Source: Collinsella sp.
GTDB lineage: Bacteria > Actinomycetota > Coriobacteriia > Coriobacteriales > Coriobacteriaceae
NCBI GenBank assembly: GCA_019419545.1
Contig: DXZT01000021.1
Location: 10,719-36,768 of the forward strand
Reading direction: 5' to 3'
DNA: 26,050 nucleotides
This document shows positions 1 through 6,542 of this stretch, piece by piece (positions within the stretch are counted from its first letter, which is position 1; each line of letters opens with the position of its first letter). The translations under genes and the position numbers were made by a program. The notes under the pieces were generated by a model. The model did not search any database and was not told the origin of the DNA. It was given only the letters and a program-made list of their open reading frames with translations.

Positions 1-73
1 TCGTTAGCTCAGTTGGTAGAGCAGGGGACTCTTAATCCCAAGGTCCAGGGTTCGACCCCCTGACGGCCCACCA
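1..73 (+). tRNA. tRNA-Lys (anticodon CTT), 5' end cut by window edge
   Basis: This is a cloverleaf tRNA that enters the window at its fourth base; the three leading G residues of the acceptor stem lie before position 1. The D arm, the anticodon loop CTCTTAA (anticodon CTT, lysine), the T arm and the encoded CCA end are all present. It matches the second copy at 117-192 except for one base in the T loop (TTCGACC here, TTCGAAC there), which still fits the T-loop consensus. It is very probably functional and cotranscribed with the next tRNA. Confidence 0.95.
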
Positions 74-88
74 CACGATATCTCCTCT

Positions 89-110
89 AAAGTCCGCCAC
101 CACGGACTTT
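89..110 (+). other. Perfect 8-bp hairpin between the two tRNA genes
   Basis: AAAGTCCG (89-96) and CGGACTTT (103-110) form a perfect stem around the loop CCACCA. Only a weak T-run follows, so strong termination is unlikely. It may be a processing or spacer hairpin in the tandem tRNA transcript. Its role is not known. Confidence 0.5.
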
Positions 111-116
111 AGCTTT

Positions 117-192
117 GGGTCGTTAGCTCAGTTGGTAGAGCAGGGGACTCTTAATCCCAAGGTCCAGGGTTCGAACCCCTGACGGCCCACCA
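117..192 (+). tRNA. tRNA-Lys (anticodon CTT)
   Basis: This is a complete 76-nt tRNA with encoded CCA. The acceptor strands GGGTCGT and ACGGCCC pair over seven positions with one T-G pair. The anticodon loop is CTCTTAA, so the anticodon is CTT (lysine, AAG codons). The anticodon stem ends in a G-A mismatch at its outer pair, shared by both copies. It lies 43 nt after the first copy and is followed by a terminator. Confidence 0.97.
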
Positions 193-201
193 AAGCATGT
201 T

Positions 202-234
202 AAGACGGTCAATCTCGGTTGGCCGTCTTTTTTA
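202..234 (+). terminator. Rho-independent terminator of the tRNA-Lys pair
   Basis: AAGACGG (202-208) pairs with CCGTCTT (223-229), with additional G-C pairing inside the loop, and is followed directly by a run of T residues to about 234. It lies 10 nt after the CCA end of the second tRNA. Confidence 0.85.
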
Positions 235-275
235 TTAACCTCGCATGGGGCCGAACCCGTAAGGGCGCAGACGCT

Positions 276-1136
276 TTACAAGTCGAGCCTGCCCTGGGGG
301 TCGGTGAATCCGTCTGTACCCTCCTTGAGCTTTTTCTCGTCTGCTTTCACGCGACGTTCGAGCTTCTTTGTATCTTCGGCAGGCGGTAGGTTCTCGGGTA
401 CAATTCCGCGGTCGATGAGGCTGCCACGCACGCTTGTGTTGTTCTCGACGTGCTCTTGCTTGATCTGGTCCAGACCGTACAGGTCGTGTTCCTCGGCGTT
501 GAAGGCCGTCATCGAGTTCGTAAGGTCCTTTGCTTTGATGAGAACATCGGCTAGCCTGTCCGCCAATGCCGAGCTCTTGGATACGCCGAGCTGTTGCTTC
601 ATTTCCGCCGTGCTTCTGCCGCCGAATAACGCTTCATCGCCCTTCGACTTGATGATCGCGAATCCTTTGGAGTCCACGCCGCGTTTGAACGCAATACCCG
701 AGAGCTGTTTCTCTGAATCAGATAGCGAGTGGCGCGCCTGCAAGCGCTGAATCTCTGCGAAGCGCTGCTCTATGAGCTCTTGGCGGCGCGTCTGCACGGC
801 GAAGTACGCCTGTGCGAGCGCGATTTCTTGCTTGTTTGAATCTCCGTTCTGGGCGATTAAATAGCATGCATAGCGCGTAAGTTTGTAGTCTTTAACTGCG
901 CGAGCGGCGACACCGGCAGTTACCATTTTCGTGGTGTCACGAAAATGGGAATCAACTGGAGTTTTGTTTGTTTCGCACGAGACTTTTGCCCTCTTAACAA
1001 CTTCGGCAAAGTTCTCCCATCGAGTGTACCCCATGGGTTCCATTAAATCGCGTGCGAGCCAATACTCAACGCCTTCTTCCACATTGGCGTAGCTATCAAG
1101 TTCGACACGCCACTTCTCGATATCTCTACTGTCCAT
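276..1136 (-). CDS. dinD: DinD-like protein (DNA-damage-inducible protein D family)
   Basis: The 286-residue protein follows the DinD plan: an N-terminal BRO-N-like domain (about residues 10-120) with the segments RYACYLIAQNGD (88-99) and AYFAVQTRRQE (110-120), then a charged helical C-terminal half ending in a Lys/Glu-rich tail. E. coli DinD is of similar length and carries the same RYACYL...QNGD and TYFAIQTRRQE motifs. E. coli DinD is SOS-induced and has been reported to act on RecA filaments; whether this homologue does is not shown here. The start is supported by a GGAGGAG ribosome site just upstream. No LexA box of the Gram-positive type (GAAC, 4 nt, GTTC) is visible upstream, so SOS control is unproven. 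It stands alone beside the tRNA-Lys pair, a typical accessory-gene position. Confidence 0.85.
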   Translation of the reverse strand: MDSRDIEKWRVELDSYANVEEGVEYWLARDLMEPMGYTRWENFAEVVKRAKVSCETNKTPVDSHFRDTTKMVTAGVAARAVKDYKLTRYACYLIAQNGDSNKQEIALAQAYFAVQTRRQELIEQRFAEIQRLQARHSLSDSEKQLSGIAFKRGVDSKGFAIIKSKGDEALFGGRSTAEMKQQLGVSKSSALADRLADVLIKAKDLTNSMTAFNAEEHDLYGLDQIKQEHVENNTSVRGSLIDRGIVPENLPPAEDTKKLERRVKADEKKLKEGTDGFTDPQGRLDL

Positions 1137-1220
1137 ATCTCCTCCTCGCTGATCTATTGTCTATGCGCGCTTTGCCCGCTCTGTACTCAGAATAAGGATA
1201 CGCTGCCGTGTGGACACGAA

Positions 1221-1254
1221 TGGGCCCCGTGCCACTTCGAGGTCACGGGGCCCA
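1221..1254 (-). terminator. Strong GC-rich hairpin between oxidoreductase and dinD
   Basis: TGGGCCCCGTG (1221-1231) and CACGGGGCCCA (1244-1254) form an 11-bp stem. It lies 44 nt past the stop of the leftward oxidoreductase gene, where a terminator is expected, but no T-run follows on the minus strand, so it is either a weak terminator or an mRNA 3'-end stabiliser. Confidence 0.45.
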
Positions 1255-1297
1255 TAGATATCGATTAGTTGTGCTCTGCTCTAGATAGGTGTCCAGT

Positions 1298-2824
1298 TTA
1301 ATTCGATCGATAGTGCGAACCCAGGCTTTCGGTCCGCTTGCGCATGGCTTTGACCATCTCCGTTGCCAGCTGATTCTGCGATTGCAGGCGGGCGAGGGCT
1401 GCGATCTCGCTGTCATTGGCATGCGGCTTGCTCAGCGCCGTTGCCTCGTCTTTCAGGCTTTCAAGCTGTTGCAGGGCCTTGGATAGACCTGCTTCGGTCC
1501 TGTTGATCATGCAATAGGTGCTCATCGTGTGCTTAAGGCTGTGTGTCAGGCGTTCGGCATCTGTTGTGGCAATGCCATACTGGGGGAGGGCGATATCCGC
1601 CTTCGGGGCCACCTCAGGTGCATTCTGTGCTGCCTGGGCTGCCGATGCGCCCGCGATGCGTCCGAACACGATGCCGTTGGCGCTTGACAAGCCACCAATG
1701 CGGTCGGCGCCGTGCATGCCGCCTGTCGCCTCACCGCAAGCGTAGAGGCCCTCAACGCCCGTGTGCGCGGTCTTATCGATCTTGATGCCGCCATTAGCGG
1801 CGTGGGCATACATCGCAACGCGCATCTCGTCAGTCGGGGCGATGCCGTGCTCGTCTTGCAGCCAGGTGGCAAAGGTCTGCACAAACTCTGGGACATCCTC
1901 GCGGGGGAAGTCGTAGTGGAGTGCCAGGCCTTCGACACCTGCCTGATCGATGACGAGATCGATAGCGCGGGAGGCCAAGCGTGACGTGAAGGGACCATAT
2001 CCAGAGCGCTGCTCGAGCAGGTCGTCCAGCTTGTTGTCGGCAATATCTACCGGCTGGTCAACATGTACGTAGCGCCAGGTTTTCTCGTTGAAGACCAGGT
2101 TGCGCTTGGGCTCGATGAAGCCGGGCATCATCTGCATGAACTCTATATTAGTAAGTGTTGCGCCGTGCGCCAGCGCGATGGCCTGCGAGGAGCTGAGCAC
2201 ATCAGCCGACGTAAGGCTGCGCTCGAACAGGCCACCTGTGCCACCGGCTGCGATGATCGTGGCCTTGGCAGCAAAGGGCACGATTCGATTTTCGGTGAGG
2301 TCGTAGAGCACGGTTCCGGTTATTCTGCCGTTCGTGTCCTCAACAAGGTCGATAAGCTCATGGCGGGGGAGCAGACGAATGCCGAGCGACTCGAGCCGGG
2401 CCGTCAGAGCGTCCTCAAGGGGCTTGCGGGTGAGGCCGCGCCACATGCGCGTTTTGTGGTCAAAGCAGGGGATAAACTGCTTTTGCTGAGCGCTCTCAGC
2501 GCTTTGCGGACGCTGGAGCTCAACGCCCAGGTCTTGCTCGAGCCATTCAATTGCCTGGGGAATGCCGTGCACAAACGTCTGGACAAGCTCGAGGTCGGCG
2601 ACACCGCCGCCGACGGTCTGGATGGTGTCGATGAGGTCCTGCTCGTCGCCCTCGTCGACGGGGCCAATAAGGCCCAGACCCCAGGTGCCCGGGAAGAAGC
2701 TCGATCCACTCATAGTCTTGCCGGCGCTTGCCACAGCGACGGTTGCGCCCGTGCGTGCCGCTTCGAAGGCGGCGCAAAGGCCCGCAATGCCAGATCCAAT
2801 TACCAGTACATCAGTCGATTCCAT
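1298..2824 (-). CDS. FAD-dependent oxidoreductase (fumarate reductase / L-aspartate oxidase flavoprotein superfamily)
   Basis: The 508-residue protein begins with a dinucleotide-binding motif, VLVIGSGIAG (GxGxxG at about 10-15). A second FAD contact, IIAAGGTGGLF, lies near 190-200, and the C-terminal FAD motif ACGEATGGMHGADRIGG near 362-378; this is the layout of FrdA/SdhA/NadB flavoproteins. The start at 2824 is chosen over an upstream in-frame start because AAAGGA sits 7 nt before this ATG and the flavin fold begins at once. No nadA/nadC or Fe-S subunit genes adjoin it, so neither NadB nor a quinone-linked fumarate reductase role can be assigned; Coriobacteriia carry many stand-alone members with varied substrates. 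Substrate unknown. It is probably a single-gene transcript, since a terminator lies upstream at 3013-3045. Confidence 0.85.
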   Translation of the reverse strand: MESTDVLVIGSGIAGLCAAFEAARTGATVAVASAGKTMSGSSFFPGTWGLGLIGPVDEGDEQDLIDTIQTVGGGVADLELVQTFVHGIPQAIEWLEQDLGVELQRPQSAESAQQKQFIPCFDHKTRMWRGLTRKPLEDALTARLESLGIRLLPRHELIDLVEDTNGRITGTVLYDLTENRIVPFAAKATIIAAGGTGGLFERSLTSADVLSSSQAIALAHGATLTNIEFMQMMPGFIEPKRNLVFNEKTWRYVHVDQPVDIADNKLDDLLEQRSGYGPFTSRLASRAIDLVIDQAGVEGLALHYDFPREDVPEFVQTFATWLQDEHGIAPTDEMRVAMYAHAANGGIKIDKTAHTGVEGLYACGEATGGMHGADRIGGLSSANGIVFGRIAGASAAQAAQNAPEVAPKADIALPQYGIATTDAERLTHSLKHTMSTYCMINRTEAGLSKALQQLESLKDEATALSKPHANDSEIAALARLQSQNQLATEMVKAMRKRTESLGSHYRSN

Positions 2825-3012
2825 CGGATTCCTTTCTCGTCCGGCGCATTGTCGCACGGGTGATCGGCAATGGGGCCGCAAAGACTCGGCAAATCGGTAA
2901 AGGGCAAATATGACAGGTGGGCGTCGTGGACGCTCTGACGCTCCATCTCATCACATCTCGTATTTCGCCCCAACTGATATATCGGCATTAGCTATCCTGC
3001 GACAGCGCAAAC

Positions 3013-3045
3013 AAAAAGAGCCGCTACCCGGGTGGGTAGCGGCTC
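3013..3045 (-). terminator. Rho-independent terminator of the NifU-like/GGGtGRT operon
   Basis: A perfect 12-bp stem, GAGCCGCTACCC (3018-3029) and GGGTAGCGGCTC (3034-3045) with loop GGGT, is followed on the minus strand by five T residues. It lies 36 nt past the stop of the GGGtGRT gene. Confidence 0.95.
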
Positions 3046-3080
3046 CAAAGCTCAACTATGTGAGCATCGCGCGGGCGCGA

Positions 3081-4085
3081 TTAGGCCTTGAGGGCCTCCT
3101 CGACGGCGACAGCGCAGGCGACGGTGGCACCGACCATGGGGTTGTTGCCCATGCCGATGAGACCCATCATGTCGACGTGCGCAGGCACGGAGGAAGAACC
3201 GGCGAACTGGGCGTCGGAGTGCATACGGCCCATGGTGTCGGTCATGCCGTAAGAGGCAGGGCCGGCGCCCATGTTGTCCGGGTGCAGGGTACGGCCAGTG
3301 CCGCCACCAGAAGCGACGGAGAAGTACTTCTTGCCAGCCTCGAGGCGCTCCTTCTTGTAGGTGCCAGCGACGGGGTGCTGGAAGCGCGTGGGGTTGGTGG
3401 AGTTACCGGTGATCGAGATGTCGACGTTCTCGTGCCACATGATGGCAACGCCCTCGCGGACGTCATCGGAACCGTAGCAGTTAACGGCAGCGCGGGGACC
3501 ATCGGAGTAGGGGATGGTCTCGACGACCTTGAGCTCGCCCGTGTAGTAGTCGAACTGGGTCTTCACGTAGGTGAAGCCGTTGATGCGGGCGATGATCTGA
3601 GCGGCGTCCTTGCCCAGACCGTTGAGGATAACGCGCAGCGGCTTCTTGCGAGCCTTGTTGGCGTTCAGAGCCAGGCCGATAGCGCCCTCAGCGGCAGCGA
3701 AGGACTCGTGGCCAGCCAGGAAGGCGAAGCACTCGGTGTCGTCGGAGAGCAGCATAGCGCCCAGGTTGCCGTGGCCCAGACCGACCTTGCGGTCCTCGGC
3801 AACGGAGCCGGGAACGGTGAAGGCCTGGATGCCCTCGCCGATGATGGCGGCAGCCTCAGAAGCGGTCTTGGCGCCACGCTTGACAGCGAGAGCGCAACCG
3901 AGGGTGTAGGCCCACTCGGCGTTCTGGAAGGCGATGGACTGGGTGTTGTTGACGATCTCACGCGGGTTGAAGCCCTTGTCGGTGCAGATCTGCAGAGCTT
4001 CCTCGAGGGAGGCGATGCCGTTGTCGGCGAGGCACTTGTTGATCTTGTCAGCGCGGCGCTCGTAACCTTCGAACGTAACAGTCAT
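3081..4085 (-). CDS. GGGtGRT family protein (function unknown, Fe-S associated)
   Basis: This 334-residue protein carries the signature GGGTGRT at residues 260-266, followed by a highly ordered tail rich in His, Asp and Met (LHPDNMGAGPASYGM...). The family (named GGGtGRT in Pfam) has no established activity; a link to Fe-S metabolism is inferred from its regular pairing with a NifU/IscU-like gene, as here. No signal peptide or membrane segment is seen, so it is cytoplasmic. The ATG follows a GGGAGGG ribosome site. It lies 18 nt downstream of the NifU-like gene and shares its terminator, so the two are cotranscribed. Highly biased, GC-ending codons suggest good expression. Confidence 0.9.
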   Translation of the reverse strand: MTVTFEGYERRADKINKCLADNGIASLEEALQICTDKGFNPREIVNNTQSIAFQNAEWAYTLGCALAVKRGAKTASEAAAIIGEGIQAFTVPGSVAEDRKVGLGHGNLGAMLLSDDTECFAFLAGHESFAAAEGAIGLALNANKARKKPLRVILNGLGKDAAQIIARINGFTYVKTQFDYYTGELKVVETIPYSDGPRAAVNCYGSDDVREGVAIMWHENVDISITGNSTNPTRFQHPVAGTYKKERLEAGKKYFSVASGGGTGRTLHPDNMGAGPASYGMTDTMGRMHSDAQFAGSSSVPAHVDMMGLIGMGNNPMVGATVACAVAVEEALKA

Positions 4086-4103
4086 AGTTATTTCCCTCCC
4101 TTT

Positions 4104-4838
4104 CTACTCGTGAACCGGGAACACGCTGGCGACGGAGTGAGTCTCCTCGTCGGTGCGCGGGTCGATGTACTTGGCAGCGTTCTCCCACTGACCATAGTGG
4201 CCCATAGCGCCAGCAATGGCCTCCTCGGGGGTCTTGCCGGCCTTGACGGCGTCGGTGAACTTGCCGAGGTTCAGGAACTCGAATGCGATGATCTCGTTCT
4301 TGTCGTTGAGAGCCATGCGGGTGACGTAGCCCTGAGCGAGCTCGAGGTAACGAGCGCCCTTGGCCTTGGTGCCGAACATGGTGCCGACCTGAGAGCGAAG
4401 GCCCTTGCCGAGGTCGTCGAGGGAGGCGCCCACGGGCAGGCCGCCCTCGGAGAACGCGGTCTGGCTGCGGCCGTAAACGATCTGCAGGAAGATCTCGCGC
4501 ATAGCAACGTTGATGGCGTCGCAGACGAGGTCGGTGTTGAGGGCCTCGAGGATGGTCTTACCGGGAAGGATCTCGGAAGCCATGGCGGCAGAGTGGGTCA
4601 TGCCCGAGCAGCCGATGGTCTCAACGAGGGCCTCCTCGATGATGCCGTCCTTGACGTTCAGCGTGAGCTTGCAGGCGCCCTGCTGAGGTGCGCACCAACC
4701 CACACCGTGCGTAAGACCGGAGATGTCGGAAATCTCCTTAGCCTGGACCCACTTGCCCTCCTCGGGGATGGGTGCGGGGCCGTGGTATGCACCCTTGGCA
4801 ACGGGGCACATGTTCTCCACTTCCTGTGAGTACTGCAT
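4104..4838 (-). CDS. NifU/IscU-like iron-sulfur scaffold protein (GGGtGRT partner)
   Basis: The 244-residue protein matches the NifU N-terminal/IscU fold type found next to GGGtGRT proteins. Cysteines lie at 11, 49, 56, 77 and 106; C77 in the segment IGCSGMTHSAAMASEIL corresponds to the GC(A/S) loop of IscU scaffolds, and DAINVAMREIFLQIVYGRSQTAFSEGGLP follows as a family-specific extension. It is longer than classical IscU (about 130 residues) and differs from the SufU encoded at 6108-6542, so the organism has two distinct scaffold-like proteins. The start at 4838 is chosen because GAGGAGAGG immediately precedes it; an in-frame upstream extension is compositionally non-protein-like. It is the first gene of the leftward pair. 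A role as Fe-S donor or carrier for the GGGtGRT protein is inference. Confidence 0.85.
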   Translation of the reverse strand: MQYSQEVENMCPVAKGAYHGPAPIPEEGKWVQAKEISDISGLTHGVGWCAPQQGACKLTLNVKDGIIEEALVETIGCSGMTHSAAMASEILPGKTILEALNTDLVCDAINVAMREIFLQIVYGRSQTAFSEGGLPVGASLDDLGKGLRSQVGTMFGTKAKGARYLELAQGYVTRMALNDKNEIIAFEFLNLGKFTDAVKAGKTPEEAIAGAMGHYGQWENAAKYIDPRTDEETHSVASVFPVHE

Positions 4839-5241
4839 GCCTCTCCTCTCTATCGTGTTGGCGTCCCGTCTGGGGGTCGTGGCTGGCGATTGCCGGGCGA
4901 CCCTTCGAAAGGGACATGACATGCAGCCCCTATAATACCGCGAAATGCACGGAATATTCGGCGAACGGCTCAGTTTTCGTAGCGAGAAGTCCGGAAGTTT
5001 TAATTGAAACGGTTTAACTCTATATTCTGTGGTCGTGAACTTTTGTAGAAGGGGTTCGTCTTGGGCAAGCTTTTGGTCAGCTCTTGTAAGCGTTGCAGGG
5101 GCTGACCTGTTGCAACGGTGCCGTTCGCCGCCTGTTTATTGCCTTTGGCCGCGCGAATGTATTGTTTTGCGTGAATGATTTGGTGGCACGCTTCAATCGT
5201 GTTGTATTGGATGGCAAGCAGATCCAGGCGAAGGGAGCGCC
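4839..5241. other. Divergent intergenic region between NifU-like gene and transposase
   Basis: No gene is seen in these 403 bases. The middle (about 4925-5040) is AT-rich compared with both flanks and should contain the leftward promoter of the NifU-like/GGGtGRT pair and a rightward promoter for the transposase gene; a TATATT (5021-5026) is the best rightward -10 candidate but has no good -35 partner. The right part holds the interlocking stems at 5075-5117. The transposase ribosome site GAAGGGAG lies just before 5242. Confidence 0.5.
5075..5117 (+). promoter_or_regulatory. Two interlocking 7-bp stems in the transposase leader
   Basis: GGTCAGC (5075-5081) pairs with GCTGACC (5101-5107), and CGTTGCA (5091-5097), which lies inside that loop, pairs with TGCAACG (5111-5117), outside it. 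The arrangement is either two mutually exclusive hairpins or an H-type pseudoknot; the 3-nt third loop makes a full pseudoknot tight. It could control translation of the transposase or be a recognition hairpin for it, as IS200/IS605-type enzymes recognise subterminal hairpins. Confidence 0.45.
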
Positions 5242-6042
5242 ATGCAGCGCGTTTGGAGAACGGTTACCGGCTTTTACCATGTTTGTGCCCGCGGTACGGG
5301 CAAGCAGCTCATCTTTGAGGGCGATGAAGACCGGTGGGAGTTTTTGGAGCTGATGCGCGAGTGCTGCCGCGAGGCGGGCGTGACGGTTATCGCCTGGTGC
5401 CTTATGGGCAATCACGTGGATCTGGTACTCTCGGATTATGAGGACACGATGAGCGCGGCGATGCAACGACTGCTTTTGACGTACGCTCGTCGGTTCAGTA
5501 AACGCACGGGGCGCACGGGCCATCTGTTCCAGAACCGTTTTGACCGGCGCTCGCTCGATACCGACCGTTATCTAATGGCCGCCATTCGCTATGTTCATGC
5601 TAATCCGCAGGAGGCGGGTATCGCCCTGATCGAGCGCTATCCGTGGAGCAGCTTTGCCGAGTATCTGCGAGCGTATGACAACGATATGACGAGGGGATTT
5701 TCGGACCCTTCTTGTGTGCTCGAGCTCTTTGAGTCTGTCAGGGGGTTTCTGGATTATTCTCTGTTAATGCCCGATGGTTCCGATCCGGTGATTCACGATA
5801 TGGATGAGACAGAGTGGGAGCGGCGTGCGTTTGCCGACAAGATGGCGAAGCGCCTGGGTGTGCCGCTCAACAAACTCAAGACCGTAGCACCCTCGCGGCG
5901 AGACGGAATCATTTTCGCCCTGCACGATGGCGGCTACACGGTGCGCGAGATCGAACGGTATACGGGAATCAGCAAGAGTACCGTCTCTCGTATCGTGCGC
6001 GCTTATGCGCGGGTGAATGCTCAGGCTGAGGGCTCGGAATAG
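5242..6042 (+). CDS. REP-associated tyrosine transposase-like protein (Y1/HUH superfamily)
   Basis: The 266-residue protein begins with the typical RAYT/Y1_Tnp layout: the WRTVTGFYHVCARG opening strand, then WCLMGNHVDLVL (52-63) at the place of the metal-binding HUH motif, and RYVHANPQEAG (116-126) with the presumed nucleophile Tyr117. The second histidine of HUH is replaced by aspartate (H58-V59-D60). A C-terminal helix-turn-helix (about 230-257, VREIERYTGISKSTVSRIVRAYA) is present. RAYTs are single-copy, domesticated IS200/IS605-like enzymes thought to move REP/REPIN palindromes; a palindromic repeat lies 46 nt past its stop (6088-6126). The start follows GAAGGGAG. The open frame is intact. 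Whether the HVD motif still supports cleavage is uncertain. Confidence 0.85.
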   Translation: MQRVWRTVTGFYHVCARGTGKQLIFEGDEDRWEFLELMRECCREAGVTVIAWCLMGNHVDLVLSDYEDTMSAAMQRLLLTYARRFSKRTGRTGHLFQNRFDRRSLDTDRYLMAAIRYVHANPQEAGIALIERYPWSSFAEYLRAYDNDMTRGFSDPSCVLELFESVRGFLDYSLLMPDGSDPVIHDMDETEWERRAFADKMAKRLGVPLNKLKTVAPSRRDGIIFALHDGGYTVREIERYTGISKSTVSRIVRAYARVNAQAEGSE

Positions 6043-6046
6043 AAAA

Positions 6047-6079
6047 TGGCCGAACCACTCTTGTCAAGCGATTCGGCCA
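6047..6079. terminator. Hairpin between convergent transposase and suf genes, possible bidirectional terminator
   Basis: TGGCCGAA (6047-6054) and TTCGGCCA (6072-6079) form an 8-bp stem with a 17-nt loop. On the minus strand it is followed by TTTTC, on the plus strand by ACAAAATTCTT. It lies between the convergent stops at 6042 and 6108 and probably terminates the suf operon, perhaps the transposase transcript too. A REP-like role is an alternative. Confidence 0.55.
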
Positions 6080-6087
6080 ACAAAATT

Positions 6088-6126
6088 CTTAAGATTTGGG
6101 ACAAATACTACTGATTATTTTGTCCC
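6088..6126. repeat. Palindromic dispersed repeat, copy 1 (GGGACAAA ... TTTGTCCC)
   Basis: The sequence CTTAAGATTTGGGACAAA (6088-6105), then 15 nt, then TGTCCC (6121-6126), forms an 8-bp stem. It aligns without gaps to copy 3 at 11518 (33 of 39 positions identical, counted by eye) and shares the same spacing and central CTG with copy 2. It overlaps the last codons and stop of sufU, so the SufU tail TGQNNQ is encoded by the repeat. It lies just after the transposase gene. Confidence 0.8.
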
Positions 6127-6542
6127 GTGAGCATGCCGTCGAGGGTGCGCCAGGCGAGCTCGGCGCACTTGACGCGGGCGGGCATGTGCGAGATGTCCTG
6201 GAGCTGGGCGGCTTCGTCCAGGTCTTCCAGGTCCTCCTCGGAGAGCTTCTCGCCGCGGATCATGGCGAGGAAGAGCTCTGCCAGGTGGCGAGCTTCCTCG
6301 ACGGTCTCGCCGGTGATGAGGTCGGCCATGATGTCGGCACTGGCCTGGCTGATGGCGCAGCCGTGACCGGTAAAGGAGGCCTCCTCGATCACGTTGTTCT
6401 CGACACGCAGCTGCAAGGTGAGCTCGTCTCCGCAGCTAGGGTTGATGCCGTCGTGCTCGTGCGTGGGAGCATCCATCTCGTACTTATAGTCGGGGTGCGA
6501 GTTGTGCTCCATAAATGTGGTGGAGGTGTACAGATTACCCAT
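6108..6542 (-). CDS. sufU: SufU-type sulfur-accepting Fe-S assembly protein
   Basis: The 144-residue protein has the SufU pattern: NPSCGDEL (C37, D39), GHGCAISQASADIM (C62) and RVKCAELAW (C126), the three cysteines and the aspartate that bind zinc and accept sulfur from SufS in the Bacillus-type system. The 18-22-residue insertion between the second and third cysteines, which sets SufU apart from IscU, is present (GETVEEARHLAELFLAMIRG region). The ATG overlaps the end of sufS by 8 nt, indicating translational coupling. The last residues run into the palindromic repeat at 6088-6126. It acts in the cytoplasm as sulfur relay for SufBCD. It is the last gene of the operon. Confidence 0.93.
   Translation of the reverse strand: MGNLYTSTTFMEHNSHPDYKYEMDAPTHEHDGINPSCGDELTLQLRVENNVIEEASFTGHGCAISQASADIMADLITGETVEEARHLAELFLAMIRGEKLSEEDLEDLDEAAQLQDISHMPARVKCAELAWRTLDGMLTGQNNQ

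Noticed and set aside
1..192. Duplicated tRNA-Lys as the att repeats of an integrated element
   Set aside because: The copies are whole tRNA genes 43 nt apart with no integrase or cargo between them, which fits ordinary tandem tRNA genes.
1137..1297. LexA-type SOS box upstream of dinD
   Set aside because: Both strands were read for GAAC-4 nt-GTTC and close variants; none was found.
2910..4829. A 639-codon open frame on the plus strand opposite the GGGtGRT and NifU-like genes
   Set aside because: It runs antisense across two recognisable genes and their gap, has low-complexity Val/Gly/Leu/Asp composition and no recognisable motif. Strong codon bias on the minus strand explains the lack of stops.
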